Positions 1 through 10,284 of a DNA stretch of 64,000 bases are shown here, in pieces. The DNA lies in the NCBI RefSeq assembly GCF_900496995.4, contig NC_044004.1, positions 2,790,001-2,854,000 of the forward strand. Direction: 5' to 3'. The position numbers were made by a program, and so were the translations under genes. Positions within the stretch are counted from its first letter, which is position 1. Every line of letters begins with the position of its first letter. The notes beneath the pieces are model-generated. The model was given only the letters and a program-made list of their open reading frames with translations. It was not told the DNA's origin and made no database searches. Source of the DNA: Aquila chrysaetos chrysaetos. Lineage: Eukaryota; Chordata; Aves; Accipitriformes; Accipitridae.

Positions 1-906
1 GCAGCTAAGAAAACATTTTGGCCCAGATTCAGGCAGCCTATTAAGATCCGCAATCCCAGCGGGAGCTGGAGGCTCTTCGAGGCTGCGTGGATCGGCGAGC
101 TGAAGCTGACGCTGGGGAAAGGTCAGGTCGTCCCACGAGGTCCCAGGAGGCCACAGGGTCTTCCCAGTGTGAAGGACACCGTTAGCGCATCCCCCCCATG
201 CCCGTCCGGCTCTGTCTGCCCAGCCCTGCCGGCTGCTGTCACACAACGTCCTTAGGTTTGCAGGAGACGTGAGCTCACTTGCTGAGATTAGCCAAACAAA
301 ACAAGCTGTGTAAGACTATTCCCAGCTTCGCTTTGACATTTGCCAGAGGAGATTTCAAGCGCGAGCGCTGCCGTCTCCCCCGCTGCGCCACAAAATGCAA
401 ATCCGTGGCAACGCAACCTCCCCATCCTCTGGTCCCCTGCCCCAGGAGGCATCTCCACCTGCATCCCCACCTGCATCCCCTCCATCGGTGACACCTGAAC
501 TGGTTGTCATAGAAACCGGTGGTCTGCCTGGCTCCCTATGTCCTGCCTGCCAAGGTATGATGCTCCGCTCCCTCCAGCAGCGGTTATTTGCAGTCCGAGG
601 TACTCGGGGCGGCTGCGGTTTCGCCGTGCATCTGGGAACGGAGCAGCCCACGTGGCCGGGAGCGTGCTACCAGCTGGTGATGCTGCTATAATTAGCAGGG
701 AGTGAGGGCAGATTGGGGTCACGGTGAACCCCCCGAGTATTTCACCGGCCGCAGGATGCTGTCGTCTGAGCGGGCTGCGGCGGTTCCCGTCTCTGCTGAA
801 TCAAGATGGACTTGTTCGTATCTGCGTGTTTTGGAAGCCGGTGGGGATGTGAATGAACAGAGCCAGCTGCAACGCCCGCCGAATATTGCAGGAAAGTCTT
901 TCATTC
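1..906. other. Unique non-coding stretch
   Basis: No gene is recognisable. Open frames on both strands are short and compositionally ordinary. The only local structure seen is a 12-bp direct duplication (ccacctgcatcc, two copies at 455-478), which gives proline/serine-rich shadow reading frames. Confidence 0.55.

Positions 907-935
<29 letters not shown>
907..935 (+). repeat. Poly-A tract (29 A)
   Basis: An uninterrupted run of 29 adenines, followed by a short C-rich stretch. It could be the tail of an old retroposed copy, but I see no recognisable element body or target-site duplication around it, so I call it only a homopolymer. Confidence 0.95.
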
Positions 936-937
<2 letters not shown>

Positions 938-1476
938 ATCCACCCCCCTACCCCCCCGTCCAAATATCAAAATATTTAGGGTTTTTTTAATAAAGCTGCA
1001 GAGCGTGTTGACTACAATTAATTTCAGGATGCTTGATGCTGTCGGGCAAAACCCCGTAGCCTCACATTTCTTTTATGACAACATTTTCAGTTTTCATTCT
1101 GAATTGTTTTTCTGGGAAACCTTGTTCTGCAATGATCATAACTGTGAAGACGAGGCCAAGGTGCCTGTTGGAAGACGGCGATCGCCCATCACTCAGTGCC
1201 TCAGCTTTTCTCCCCCATCCCTAGCCAAGGCCCCAGGGAAAGGCTGTGCTCAGGGCACCCAACCCCGGCTGTGACCGGGCAGCAATGCCATGGAGAGCAA
1301 AACCTGCTTTCCTTAGGGAACTGGGCTAAAAATAACCAAAAGCAAAACACTGTCTGTCTTCAGCCAGCTAAACAACCAATAAAAACTTCACTCTTTGGTT
1401 TGTGGCAGGGAACCAGGGTCCAGCAACACCCAGGGCATGAAAAAATGAGCTCCTTGAAGCCCTCCTGGCTGCAGTG
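936..1476. other. Unique AT-richer stretch
   Basis: AT-rich at the left (960-1140) and plain unique sequence after that. Two AATAAA-like hexamers occur (around 989 and 1378), but no upstream transcript structure supports a polyadenylation site. Confidence 0.4.
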
Positions 1477-1544
1477 GGGTGGGATGGGATGGGATGGGAT
1501 GGGATGGGATGGGATGGGATGGGATGGGATGGGATGGGATGGGA
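1477..1544 (+). repeat. (GGGAT)n pentanucleotide array
   Basis: Twelve perfect GGGAT units at 1481-1540, flanked by partial units. The five-base period visits all three frames in every 15 bases and contains no stop codon. It therefore creates long artificial frames on both strands (repeating Met-Gly-Trp-Asp on plus, Pro-Ser-His on minus). These are not genes. Confidence 0.98.
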
Positions 1545-2834
1545 AGAAAAGGAAATGAGTGAGGTTGCACATGAAAGGCATGGAAATGAAGCCAGGAGAA
1601 GTGTCAGACGTCCCACCCGATGCGATGGTCCACGCCTGGTGCTACCCAGGTTCAGCCACGCTGTCCGGGGTGGATTTGGCCCTGCTGGCAAGGAGGGATG
1701 GGGGCTTTCCTCTGCCTCCATCCACCGTTCCTCCGTGGGCCACGAACCAGCCGAGTGTTTTCTCCCAAACACGAGTGCTAATCAGACAGCATGTTGTGTC
1801 TAATTAGGACTCGTGACAAAGTGAATCAGCCTCCCCCCGCCCCCCGCGGCAGGACGATGATTTCATCCGAGGCCAGGTGTTAGCAGATGGGTGCCAGCTC
1901 CACACGCACGCAGCCAAGCTGCTCTTAGCATTAATAAAATCCCTCCTCAACAGGCTCTGGGAAGGATGAAACCAGCCACAGAAGTGTCTCCTCCTCAACC
2001 AACCTGCCTGCCTGGACCTTCTCTTCTCACCATCCAAGAGCTGGTTGCCACTACCTAACTCTCTCCTCTGAAGTCCTTTTTTTTGGAGGATCAGTCTGTG
2101 TTCCACCAAGCCGGACCTGATTCCCACTCCTGATCCTTCCTGTGTCCAGGAGACAAAAGGCAGGAGGCATTTGACTCATCCCCACCAGGCACTGAGGCCA
2201 AGAACATGCATGGGAGCATCCAGAAGGTCATGAGAAACCTCCACGTGAAAATGGGATCCGGTAACAAAGCAGCAAAAGGGGATGAGGAATGAGACCAGAT
2301 TTCACAGGACACTCCAAAGCAGCTGGTGGCTTGGAAATGAAACAAATCTGGATGTCTTAAAGAGGCCTGGGACACTGCAGAGGAGGCAGAAATCCACCCT
2401 TTTCAAATGAGCTGAAGCTGATACTTAACCAAAAATGGATCAACATGGGGTTTTTGATAGTATCCCATTTTTTTTCTAGGGGATGCTGCACCCTGGGAGT
2501 GGATGGGAAAGGGTAGCTCAATCAGGAGATTTATAGCTTTGGATGAGGACTGTCTTTCCAGCTTTTCAGGGGAAAAAATGATGCTGAAGAAAGCCCTGTG
2601 TCCGCTCCCTCCTCCCAACCAGCAGGCAGGTGACAATTTATCAGCCTGCTTCCAAAAAGGCACTCCCAAGCAGAGAGCGGACGTGACAGCAGCGCGGATA
2701 CAACTCATCTTCTCCGCAGGAAGAAAACAGCAGTGCGAGAACCTCACCGAGAGCAAAGGGTAGAAGTTGGGAAGCACTATATAACAAGACAGGAGCAGCC
2801 ACTGAAGGCAAAGTGGCGACCTGGAGAACATGAT
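1545..2834. other. Unique non-coding stretch
   Basis: I see no recognised repeat or coding segment. The reading frames here are short, and several pass into the neighbouring GGGAT array, which explains their length. Confidence 0.45.
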
Positions 2835-2925
2835 TAGCCTAGCAGGTCTTTTAGCATTGTTAAGGGATTATTGTCTCGTCATTATATTTGTTAAGGGACA
2901 ATTTGTTCTGCTGGTTCCTGGTCAG
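2835..2925. promoter_or_regulatory. AT-rich block, possible conserved non-coding element
   Basis: An AT-rich island in GC-richer DNA. It contains a direct repeat of ttgttaaggga (near 2857 and again near 2889) separated by an attgtct SOX-like motif. The composition suggests a conserved element, but conservation cannot be judged from one sequence. Confidence 0.2.
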
Positions 2926-3284
2926 ACAAAGCTCTCCCTGACCTCCTGGACACGGCTGGATGGCCCCTGGAAGCAGATGTTGTTAGGGCAAGTGGTGAGG
3001 TGGTCAGAGGCGTCGTCTCCTCCGTAGAGACCATCAGCAGTAACAGGAGGTCTTAGGAAAGTTTAGGACACAAAATTTCCTGTTTAGCTGGAGAAGTGGA
3101 AATCTTTCTTCATGGCCTTGTCTGAAAGAGGCTTTTTTGGCTCTGCTTTAATGACAAGCTGAAACTCCACGCGGAAAGCAAACATCTCCTCCCAGGGATT
3201 TATTTTTCTTTTCCTTGTGAAGCAAACTCCATCACTTTCCATCAAAGCTGGTTTCGCAGGTTTTTCAGCACACACGGTGTGTAT

Positions 3285-3362
3285 CTCTGCCCTACTCCAG
3301 AGCAGGGGAAACTGAGGCACAGAGCAGAGCATGTCAGGATCTGACAAATGCTTACACTGACA
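3285..3362 (-). mobile_element. MIR-type SINE tail fragment
   Basis: The plus strand reads gggg-aaactgaggcacagag followed by a decayed agtaact/gtca-like region. This is the well-known reverse complement of the MIR core and 3' part. The element is strongly diverged and short, as expected for an ancient SINE in a bird or reptile. Assigned by eye from the remembered consensus. Confidence 0.5.
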
Positions 3363-3491
3363 TGGTGGACAGACCTTCCCAGGACAACCTGCCCTGTGCT
3401 GAGATGGCCCCAAAGGGGAAATTAAGGTAACCTCTTACATCTAAAACATTGAAATTGATTTTCTATCCTCATGGCCCTATAGGCTCTCTAC

Positions 3492-3536
3492 TGACCATGC
3501 ATGGTCAAGTATCTGCTCTCCGCCGCCTATAAAAGG
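3492..3536 (+). promoter_or_regulatory. Perfect 16-bp palindrome plus TATA box
   Basis: A perfect palindrome, TGACCATGCATGGTCA (3492-3507), carries two nuclear-receptor-like half sites (TGACC and GGTCA) facing outward. Twenty bases after it ends is a strong TATA box, CTATAAAAGG (3527-3536). A start site would be expected near 3557-3565. An ATG in a fair context follows at 3578 and opens a 32-codon frame beginning MGSCVS. The spacing is promoter-like, but no gene is identified downstream. Confidence 0.25.
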
Positions 3537-3599
3537 TGCTGGCTGCTTGATTTCTTGATGCCAGACCTCCTGAAGTCATGGGATCATGTGTTTCCCTTT

Positions 3600-4260
3600 T
3601 AGGAAGGAAGATTTTTCGGCCAGAAGGCAAAACCCCCATATCTCAGCTCTTATTTATCACATCTCCCTGTAATTAACCACTCTCTGAATGAGAGGCAATG
3701 CTTGCAGCCCGGGGTGGACCTGGGACAAGGAAGCCAGAGGTGTTTTCTGGTCCAGCTGTGCTGGGTTTCCACACAGATGTCCCCACCTCTCTCCAACCCA
3801 CTTCTATTTATGGGTGTCACTGCAAGACAAGCGATCCAGATGAAGTCAGGATGCTTATTGCTGTTCTGTTTTGTTGGCCAAATCAAACAGCCGTGTGATG
3901 CAACAGCCGTGGCTAAGGGTTGCACAAAATTTCCAGCCGGAGAAATTAATCTTTTAAATAGAAGTACGGAAAAAAAGCAGTAAGCACAGAGGGCAGGCTC
4001 AGGGCGTCTTTCTTGGAGCAGGTCTCTGCGAGACAGGCTGCAGCACACGTTGTTCTGGCTCCCTTCGGTGAACTTTGCTCACATCGCATCGGTATTTGCT
4101 GTGGGTGTGCTTGGGTTGACCTGCTGCCTCTCTCCAGGCTCCAGCCTTGGAGGACCTGGTGCCTCGTGGGTGCATTGCCAAGGAGGGACGGTGCTGCCCC
4201 AAGCCCTGCTACCAGTCTCTGGGATGACCTTGAGCCTCTCCCTGTCTCCCTGTTTCTCCT
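3600..4260. other. Unique non-coding stretch
   Basis: Mixed-composition DNA. The right end (about 4230-4264) is an unbroken pyrimidine-rich tract that leads into the candidate splice acceptor at 4264. An AT-rich patch lies at 3935-3965. Confidence 0.4.
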
Positions 4261-4264
4261 CCAG

Positions 4265-4307
4265 ATCTGGCAGATCCATGGATAACGCTCTTGGGTGGGA
4301 GGAGCAG
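4265..4307 (+). other. Candidate small exon (43 bp)
   Basis: It is preceded by a long pyrimidine tract ending in ctcctccag and followed by the near-consensus donor GGAGCAG|GTGAGG. Two of three frames are open; one reads SGRSMDNALGWEEQ. A second donor-like GTGGGC lies about 15 bases further on. I recognise no protein, and the decayed MIR and CR1 that follow show that this is repeat-bearing non-coding territory. It may be a pseudo-exon or part of a lncRNA. Confidence 0.15.
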
Positions 4308-4369
4308 GTGAGGATCACCCAGGTGGGCAGCTCTCCTGGACACTGGAGTGGGGAAGATCCTGGGGGAAC

Positions 4370-4476
4370 TTTACTTGAAAAAGGGTTCAAATCTCAATAC
4401 AGCAGCTAGATGTGTGACCACATGCCCTCTGTGTCCTACAACACAAGAGTGGACAAACTGGGGCAGACCGATGGCC
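4370..4476 (+). mobile_element. MIR-type SINE fragment
   Basis: It contains a tRNA-like B-box (ggttcaaatc, near 4384), then agctagatgtgtgacc, then an aca-aactggggcag tail. The order and spacing match the MIR consensus: B box, 'tagctgtgtgacc', 'gtaaaatgggg'. The A box is not recognisable, so this is a SINE remnant and not a tRNA gene. Confidence 0.5.
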
Positions 4477-4509
4477 TGTTCATCCTATAGATAATCCATC
4501 CTATGGACC

Positions 4510-4960
4510 ACCCAGCTAATGGTCCATCTAGCACAATATCCTACCTCTGAGGGAGGAAGAGGGGGAAAAAAAAAAAAAATCAATCCAATGTGGAGCGATT
4601 CCCTCCCAGCCTCCAACGACTTCAAACTCAAACAATTCCTAAGGCAGAGGTGGGATATTTGGCTGGAAGAGCCTTTTGGGGATGATTAGGTTCTGAAGTT
4701 TTGGGATCCATGTAAACTTTTTGTATTTGCAACATCCTGCAGCAATAACTCCCCAGTTTAACTGTGCACGTGATGGGGAGCAGCTCCCTTCTCTGTCTGA
4801 ACCTGCCCTGTGCTAGTGTCACTTGGTGGTTCATTTGATCCCTAGCTCTCGTGTCCTGATAGAGGGGCCAGTGAAGAGTTGTCCCTTCTCCACTTTCCAG
4901 CCACTCTTAATTTTGCACCTCCGTTCAAATCCTCCTCTGTCATCCCTCCGACAGGAGCTA
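4510..4960 (-). mobile_element. CR1 LINE 3' fragment (old)
   Basis: On the plus strand the segment runs through the antisense landmarks of CR1 in order: 'ggtccatctagcacaatatcc' near 4520, 'ccctcccagcctccaacga' near 4600, 'ccatgtaaactttttgtatt' near 4708, 'gcaacatcctgcagcaat' near 4728 and 'tcatttgatccctagctc' near 4832. The element therefore lies on the minus strand and covers the end of ORF2 and the 3' region. It is heavily diverged and interrupted by an A-run at 4566-4578, so it is long dead. Confidence 0.75.
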
Positions 4961-4964
4961 TCAC

Positions 4965-7100
4965 GTATCTTTGAACCTTCTTTCACTCCTCTCCGAATCT
5001 TCCCCCAAAATTCTTAATGAGATGTGATAAGGATGAACCAAAAGACCATCTGTGCGCTGGAAGACCTCGGGGAGCACGTGGCAGCCGGCTGACACTTCGG
5101 CGACTCTCTGATCCCTTATATAACCACTGACACTGTTTGTTTTTCCTTCCTGACTTTTTTGTGTGTGCTACTCCCGCGTTCACTGCTCCTAAAGCCGCTT
5201 ATAATCGTGCTAAACCCCCAGCTTAGCCAAACACTGCTCTGGGTCCTGGATGACTCACTGAGCCGCTTCCTTCACTCCCCTTGCAAGAAAAAGCCTCCTC
5301 CCTCCCTCCGGCAGCCCAGAAGGACGTGGCTGGCTCTGGCACCCGCGTCTCCATGTGTGCACCCACCAGCTCCAACGCTGAAGGGCTTTTTTTCCCCATT
5401 GCTAGGTCCAGATTCAATATTTGCATGGCTTCTCCCCTGTGTGGTGACTCTGATTTGGGACCTGCTGCCCATGAGATGGCCAGGTGGCCTCCTCATAAGG
5501 GTTGGCCAAGGTCTTGCTCATCCTCATGAACACCAGCCTGCAAAATCCAAAAGCCCAAATTTGCAGACAGCGGCACGTGGCAGCTCAGGCAGGGTGTGAA
5601 AATGGGTGTGCAGTGGACAGTGATGAAGTCCTTTACAAGGTAATGTCTAATGTATAGCATCCAAATATTCTCATCTCGCTAGTGTTATTTTGATAAAGAA
5701 TAATGTATGTTGTTCTTGCTTTGTGCAATGTTGTCCTCTAAAACCTCTGTTGCCTTATATATGTGCAAACACACTCAACAGATGCACACACAAGTCTACT
5801 GCCAAATTTTCTGTTGAAATCCCCACCTGCTAAACTCCCAGCTATCGTTCATGATTTGCTCTTGCTAAGCCAGATCAGTTTTGGGGTCTTGCTGAAACCT
5901 CTTCACTCCACAGGATGAATTTGTAGCCCCGGCAGAAGACTATCCTGCGTTTTTTTTTATTGATGCCTGTGTCTTTACTGGAAAGCAAATGAATTTTCAT
6001 GTGCCCCTGGAGCAAAAGCAGTATCTGGGCTTTCCAGGTACTCCAGAAGGGCCCAACCTATTTGCTGCTGGGAGAATATTTCACATCCAGGCAATGCCAA
6101 TGAAATTAGCAGTGCGCACACTCCTCTTCGTGGACCTGGGGGCACAGATGGGTTGGTAAGCCTTTCCACACCTTCACGGTGGTTCAGGTTGATCCCCACA
6201 TCTGGAAACATCTGTGCCAGGAGCTGCCCAAGTCTTTCCATGGACAGTGTCTTCCTGTTTGATAAGGCATGGGGTGAACCAAGGGGAGCTCCAGGATCTC
6301 GGGTCAAGTCAAGTTAGTCCTTCAAAGGAAATTTTAAAAAGCTTTTGTGATCTTTGTGACGCCTGGACTGTGGCAAGGAAACACAGGACCTCTCATGTGC
6401 ACTTGGCAGTCTGATTTACTCCCGACACAGGCACAGCCAGGAGCTGGAGAGCCAGCAATGGTCCGAGACAGGATATTTTTAATGCCGACAACCATGCTGC
6501 AGCCTCTCCAGCCCGGTTTCTGACCCTTCTTCCTCCAGACCAGTCTCATAGCGGTGGCTCCAAGGGCTCAGCTTGGAGGCAGCTTTTCCCTTTGTGATGC
6601 TAAACGTCTAGGAGGGAATAATCAAATTATATCCACACAATTACATGAATGAGCGCATGAAGCATCCCATAGAGATTTGTCCTTTGGCGAGGGCCACTGG
6701 ATCGAATCAGGCTGGCAAAACTCCCCTCTGGGTTTCAAACAGGGCGATGGGAGGACTGGTTTGGCCACCTTTCGTTGCCTTTCTTGACTGCTTCTGGATC
6801 GGCTCACCTGGTTCCCACCAACCACAGCATGACGGTACTGTTTTTTCCATGTCCTTCGCCTCTCGCTTCTGTGGTTTTTAGGGACTCTGTCCCCTTGCTG
6901 CACCTCATCCTGAGCCCTCTGCCCCGGTCCACGTTGTAGCCTGAGCAACGGAGGGTCCTTCTCCCCACCGTGTGGAGGGTGGTCCCTCCATCCAGCCCCT
7001 GTGCCGGTGCACAACAAGTAGGAAACAGATGCTTCCCGGCGCAGCTCCCGCCGGAGCGAGCGGCTGCAAGCGCATCCCGCTCCCGGGGCTTACGCAATTA
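4965..7100. other. Unique stretch with two AT-rich patches
   Basis: No gene seen. AT-rich patches at 5635-5800 and 6605-6660 (aataatcaaattatatcc, acaattacatgaatg) stand out from the GC-richer surroundings and could be conserved elements. A minus-strand donor-like CCAG|GTGAGC lies near 6804-6810 without a convincing acceptor. Confidence 0.4.
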
Positions 7101-7140
7101 GCAGATGAATCAGCAGCACATCTGGGCGCCTGATGAGGCT
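7101..7140. promoter_or_regulatory. Possible MAF/AP-1-type site cluster
   Basis: Contains caattag and tgaatcagcagcac. On the minus strand the latter reads as a MAF recognition half-element (TGCTGATTCA). This is a short motif match in AT-richer DNA. It is suggestive only. Confidence 0.15.
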
Positions 7141-7610
7141 GCACAGTCACATTTTCCCCTCCATCCCATGCCGATGAGCTCTTAAACCCCAGGAAGGCAG
7201 CGGGCCAGCCCGGCCTGGCTGCTTGGCTGAGAAGCGGGAGGGAGAGGAAGCTGGGTTGGCTTGCCTTGCAGGGGAAGTATTAAATGCTGCCATCAAAAAC
7301 TAGGTCATGTCCCTTGCCCTGTGTCTTCTTGAGACGGGGGTGAGAAATCAGGTCTGTTTTCTGCAGACAGTGTTTTTCAGGTTCCCACCGCCCTGAACTT
7401 GGGTATGAAGGGGAGACGTGGAGCCTCCCCTCTTTCTCCTCCTGGCTCCAGGCTTCGAAGCAGAGGGTTGCCCCTGAGGTCAGCCCCATAGCACAGAGCT
7501 TGGTGTCCTGTAGGGCTGGGTTTTACGGAGCCAAGCCAAGCCCGTGGCAGCACAGCGTGTGGCAGCCAACGGCAAGCTCTTCCCGAGCATTGGGCGAGCA
7601 GAAGGAACCA
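7141..7610. other. Unique non-coding stretch
   Basis: Nothing recognised. Open frames in its right half gain length by running into the 21-bp minisatellite. Confidence 0.45.
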
Positions 7611-7717
7611 GGAGGCTGGGGATGGAGAAGGGGAGGCTGGGGATGGAGAAGGGGAGGCTGGGAATGGAGAACGGGAGGCTGGGGATGGAGAAAGCAAGGC
7701 TGGGGATGGAGAAAGGG
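7611..7717 (+). repeat. 21-bp minisatellite, about 5 copies
   Basis: Five tandem units of gggaggctggggatggagaa plus one variable base (g, c or a), differing at only a few positions. Because 21 is divisible by three, frames stay open through it on both strands. This gives a repeated LGMEKGR heptapeptide and its counterparts, and explains the overlapping ORFs of 66-133 codons here. Confidence 0.95.
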
Positions 7718-9025
7718 ACAGCCTTGCTTGCATTTGGGCCATGAGGAGGTGAAGCCAGGCTGAACAGGCACCTTTCACCCTCAGCTATTGGGTAGGTGTC
7801 CCCCAGCCCATCACCCCAAATCTGCAAGCCACGTGAGCCCCCATCTCAGAAATGCTCCTGCCCTCCAACACCACACAGCCCCATCCAAGGGATGATTCTT
7901 CACCAGCAAGCTCCTGGAGACCTTTTTCTAGCCCTGCCACACCGGGTCCCATTTACCACTTCCTCCATCGCACCCCAGATCTCCGGGACCCCTCAAACAG
8001 TCTCACCCCCGAGCTGGAAGGCTGGACATGGGGATTGAGGTGCTGATGGGTACCGTGGGAGCAGCTCCCCAGGCGACGTCGGCTCGGTCCCAGTGCTGCG
8101 GGAGGGGGAAAGGCTGGCAGGGGGCTGCCGTCTCCCCGCTCCGCACAGTCAAGTGTCGCTCCACATCACCATCACCCTGCGCGGCGAAGGGATCGGCCAC
8201 AAGCAGACAGGACCGGAGGCGGGAGAGGCGGTGCGGGGAGAGCATCCCTTCCCCCACCACCCCGCTCCTTCCCCCAGCGCTCTCCCTGGCCCGAAATTCA
8301 GACTTTTCCCAGGATGCAAAAAGAAAGGCAGGCAGGGCAGGGGGGGAGGAAGGCGTTTGCCAGCTGAAACAAAGCCTGGGGGGGGTTCCTCGGTTAGCAA
8401 TTCCCCTCCTGGAGTATGTCATTTCCTCTCCTGCCCCCTCATTTCCCCTCCGAAAGAATTGGGAGATCAGCCTGCAAAATCCTGAGATCTCGCCCAGAAG
8501 GAAAAGGGAGCGTGTGGATCCCACGCTATCACAGCACGACCAGCCCCTTCCGCAGCAAACCCCACTTTTCTGTGAAAAAAATGGGAAGCTGGGGCAGGCT
8601 GAGGAGATGTCTCTGCAAACGGAGAGCTGGTTTCTTCAGTCTGCGCATCCCAGAGGTAAATATGTGGTCCTTCCCTCTGCCGAGAGGCATCAGTGAACCC
8701 AAATTGGGCCCTCGGACCTCCCCTAGCAGGATTTGGCCCCCGTGAAGTATTGCACATGAGCTGCCATGTCCATCGTTCACCTTCAGTCATGTCCTGGGGC
8801 CACCGTGCCCATGGGTGATGGAGGGAAGGGGACACCAGTGGGACACCTCCATGCTCCCATTTGATCTCGTTATTAATAAATAATAAATGGTTGATTCAAC
8901 ATGGCTCAGCCACCACCATCCTCCTGTCTTTCAAACCAGGTCCTGGGAGGGGGAAAGAAGCAGAGAAGGAGGGATCATTTCTCCAGCCAGCCTAGGTCAT
9001 GGGCTGTCCTGATTCTTCCACGCAC
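7718..9025. other. Unique GC-rich stretch
   Basis: The 8003-8524 minus frame (173 codons) and the 8028-8696 plus frame (222 codons) overlap almost completely on opposite strands and match nothing I recognise. Both look like low-stop chance frames in GC-rich DNA. A run of taataaata units near 8871-8888 is AT-rich. Confidence 0.4.
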
Positions 9026-9029
9026 AGCA

Positions 9030-9275
9030 GCCGATGCCATTTCCAGATTATTATCTTTGAAGTGTTACACTCACAATTTAGCAGCAGGCAAAAAGGGAGC
9101 AGACCTTCTGCACAGAGCAGGGAGTTCAGCGTTAGTCCCATTAACAATCGGATCACAATAAAGCAAGTCATTTTTGTTAGGCTCGTTGCAATGAGACTAA
9201 CACGTAGCGTCCAAATTATCCAATTACTGCTAATTCCCATTAATAATGCAATTACAATTGTTATTCGTAGACGTC
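9030..9275. promoter_or_regulatory. Homeodomain/SOX motif-rich block (putative enhancer)
   Basis: An AT-rich island with at least six ATTA/TAAT homeodomain cores between 9139 and 9255, an ATTAACAAT motif near 9140, and a self-complementary ACAATTGT (9254-9261) that resembles a paired SOX site. Density and composition resemble vertebrate developmental enhancers. Function and conservation are inferred, not shown. Confidence 0.35.
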
Positions 9276-10080
9276 CTCCTCAGCGTCATCCTGGCAAGTC
9301 ACCAGCACCCCAGATTTTTCGCTGGAGGTGCTGAGGGTGGGAATGTTGCCCTGGTTGGTGTTGGGGGTCACCGGTGCTATTTTCATACCTCATCAAACAG
9401 CCTGCTGCCGGCACTTCTGTCTTACCAGTCAGCAGATCAGATTATAGAACAATCCCTAATTTTTTTTAGACCTTTACTGACTGGTAGAATGTTTTTAGGG
9501 TGAAACCACGCAATTGCCAAAAGCTTAGCTAAAGCTTGATGCTCGTCGCCTGACTGCTGGGCAGATTGGCTGTCACAGCCAGCAACGCTCATCTGACCAT
9601 TGGGCAATACGCTGTTATGGCTAAAACAGGCTAAAAAAAGCTCTGGCCAACACAAGTCTGCCAAGGCCTCACAAGATCTTAGCCCGTGTCTTGCTTAGCT
9701 AAATAAGGCTCGTGAGCGAAAGGCAATGGCCATACCTTATTTTCTGCGCTACCAGGCCATAAATGCAGTGTTGAAAAGTTGTCTCCCTGGAGCGATGCTT
9801 GAACCCACACGCGGCGTCGGCAGAGCCAGCTACGCCCAGGCTCGGTGGAGCTGAGACCGGTTGTTCTGTCCTGCGTGGAGCAGCCCTAGCAGGCTGCAGA
9901 GCCAACGCAGAGACAGCCTGTGCGATGCCCAGAGGAAAAGCAGCATCTCTGCAGGTCCTGCGTCCTCTGGCATCTGCAGTGCCCTTGGGTCCATCCCATC
10001 CTCCACGTCCTCCAACCAAGAAGAAGATGCTCTTGGAGGCCACTAGACCGCCACCTTCCTCTTGGCCCCAAAAGGATACA
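9276..10080. other. Unique stretch
   Basis: Divides into an AT-rich part (9420-9530) and a GC-richer part (9780-10060). No repeat or gene recognised. The opposing frames near 9699-10128 mirror each other and have no familiar protein signature. Confidence 0.4.
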
Positions 10081-10280
10081 GGCAATGAAATATTAATATT
10101 TACCGTGTTGCTACAGGATTTTTGCTAGCTGAAGCCCTGCCCGAGCCAAGCATGAATGTTAAACAACAAAGCTCTGGGTTTCTTTCTTTTTCAACTCCCT
10201 TTATTAGTAGTAGTATTCCTTTAATTACTATCACCAAATTTTTTGCACAGTGCGGTAAGTTCCCACGCATTTTCTAGTTA
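10081..10280. promoter_or_regulatory. AT-rich block, possible conserved element
   Basis: Contains tattaatatttacc, gttaaacaacaaagc and cctttaattactatc, i.e. FOX-, SOX- and homeodomain-like motifs close together, flanked by GC-richer DNA. This is the second such block within about 1.2 kb of the one at 9.03-9.28 kb. Confidence 0.25.
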
Positions 10281-10284
10281 ACAG

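Noticed and set aside
1477..1544. Long reading frames on both strands across the GGGAT array
   Set aside because: They are produced by a stop-free pentanucleotide repeat that cycles through all frames.
4384..4394. tRNA B-box-like sequence
   Set aside because: No A box, anticodon stem or acceptor pairing can be drawn; the context fits a decayed MIR SINE.
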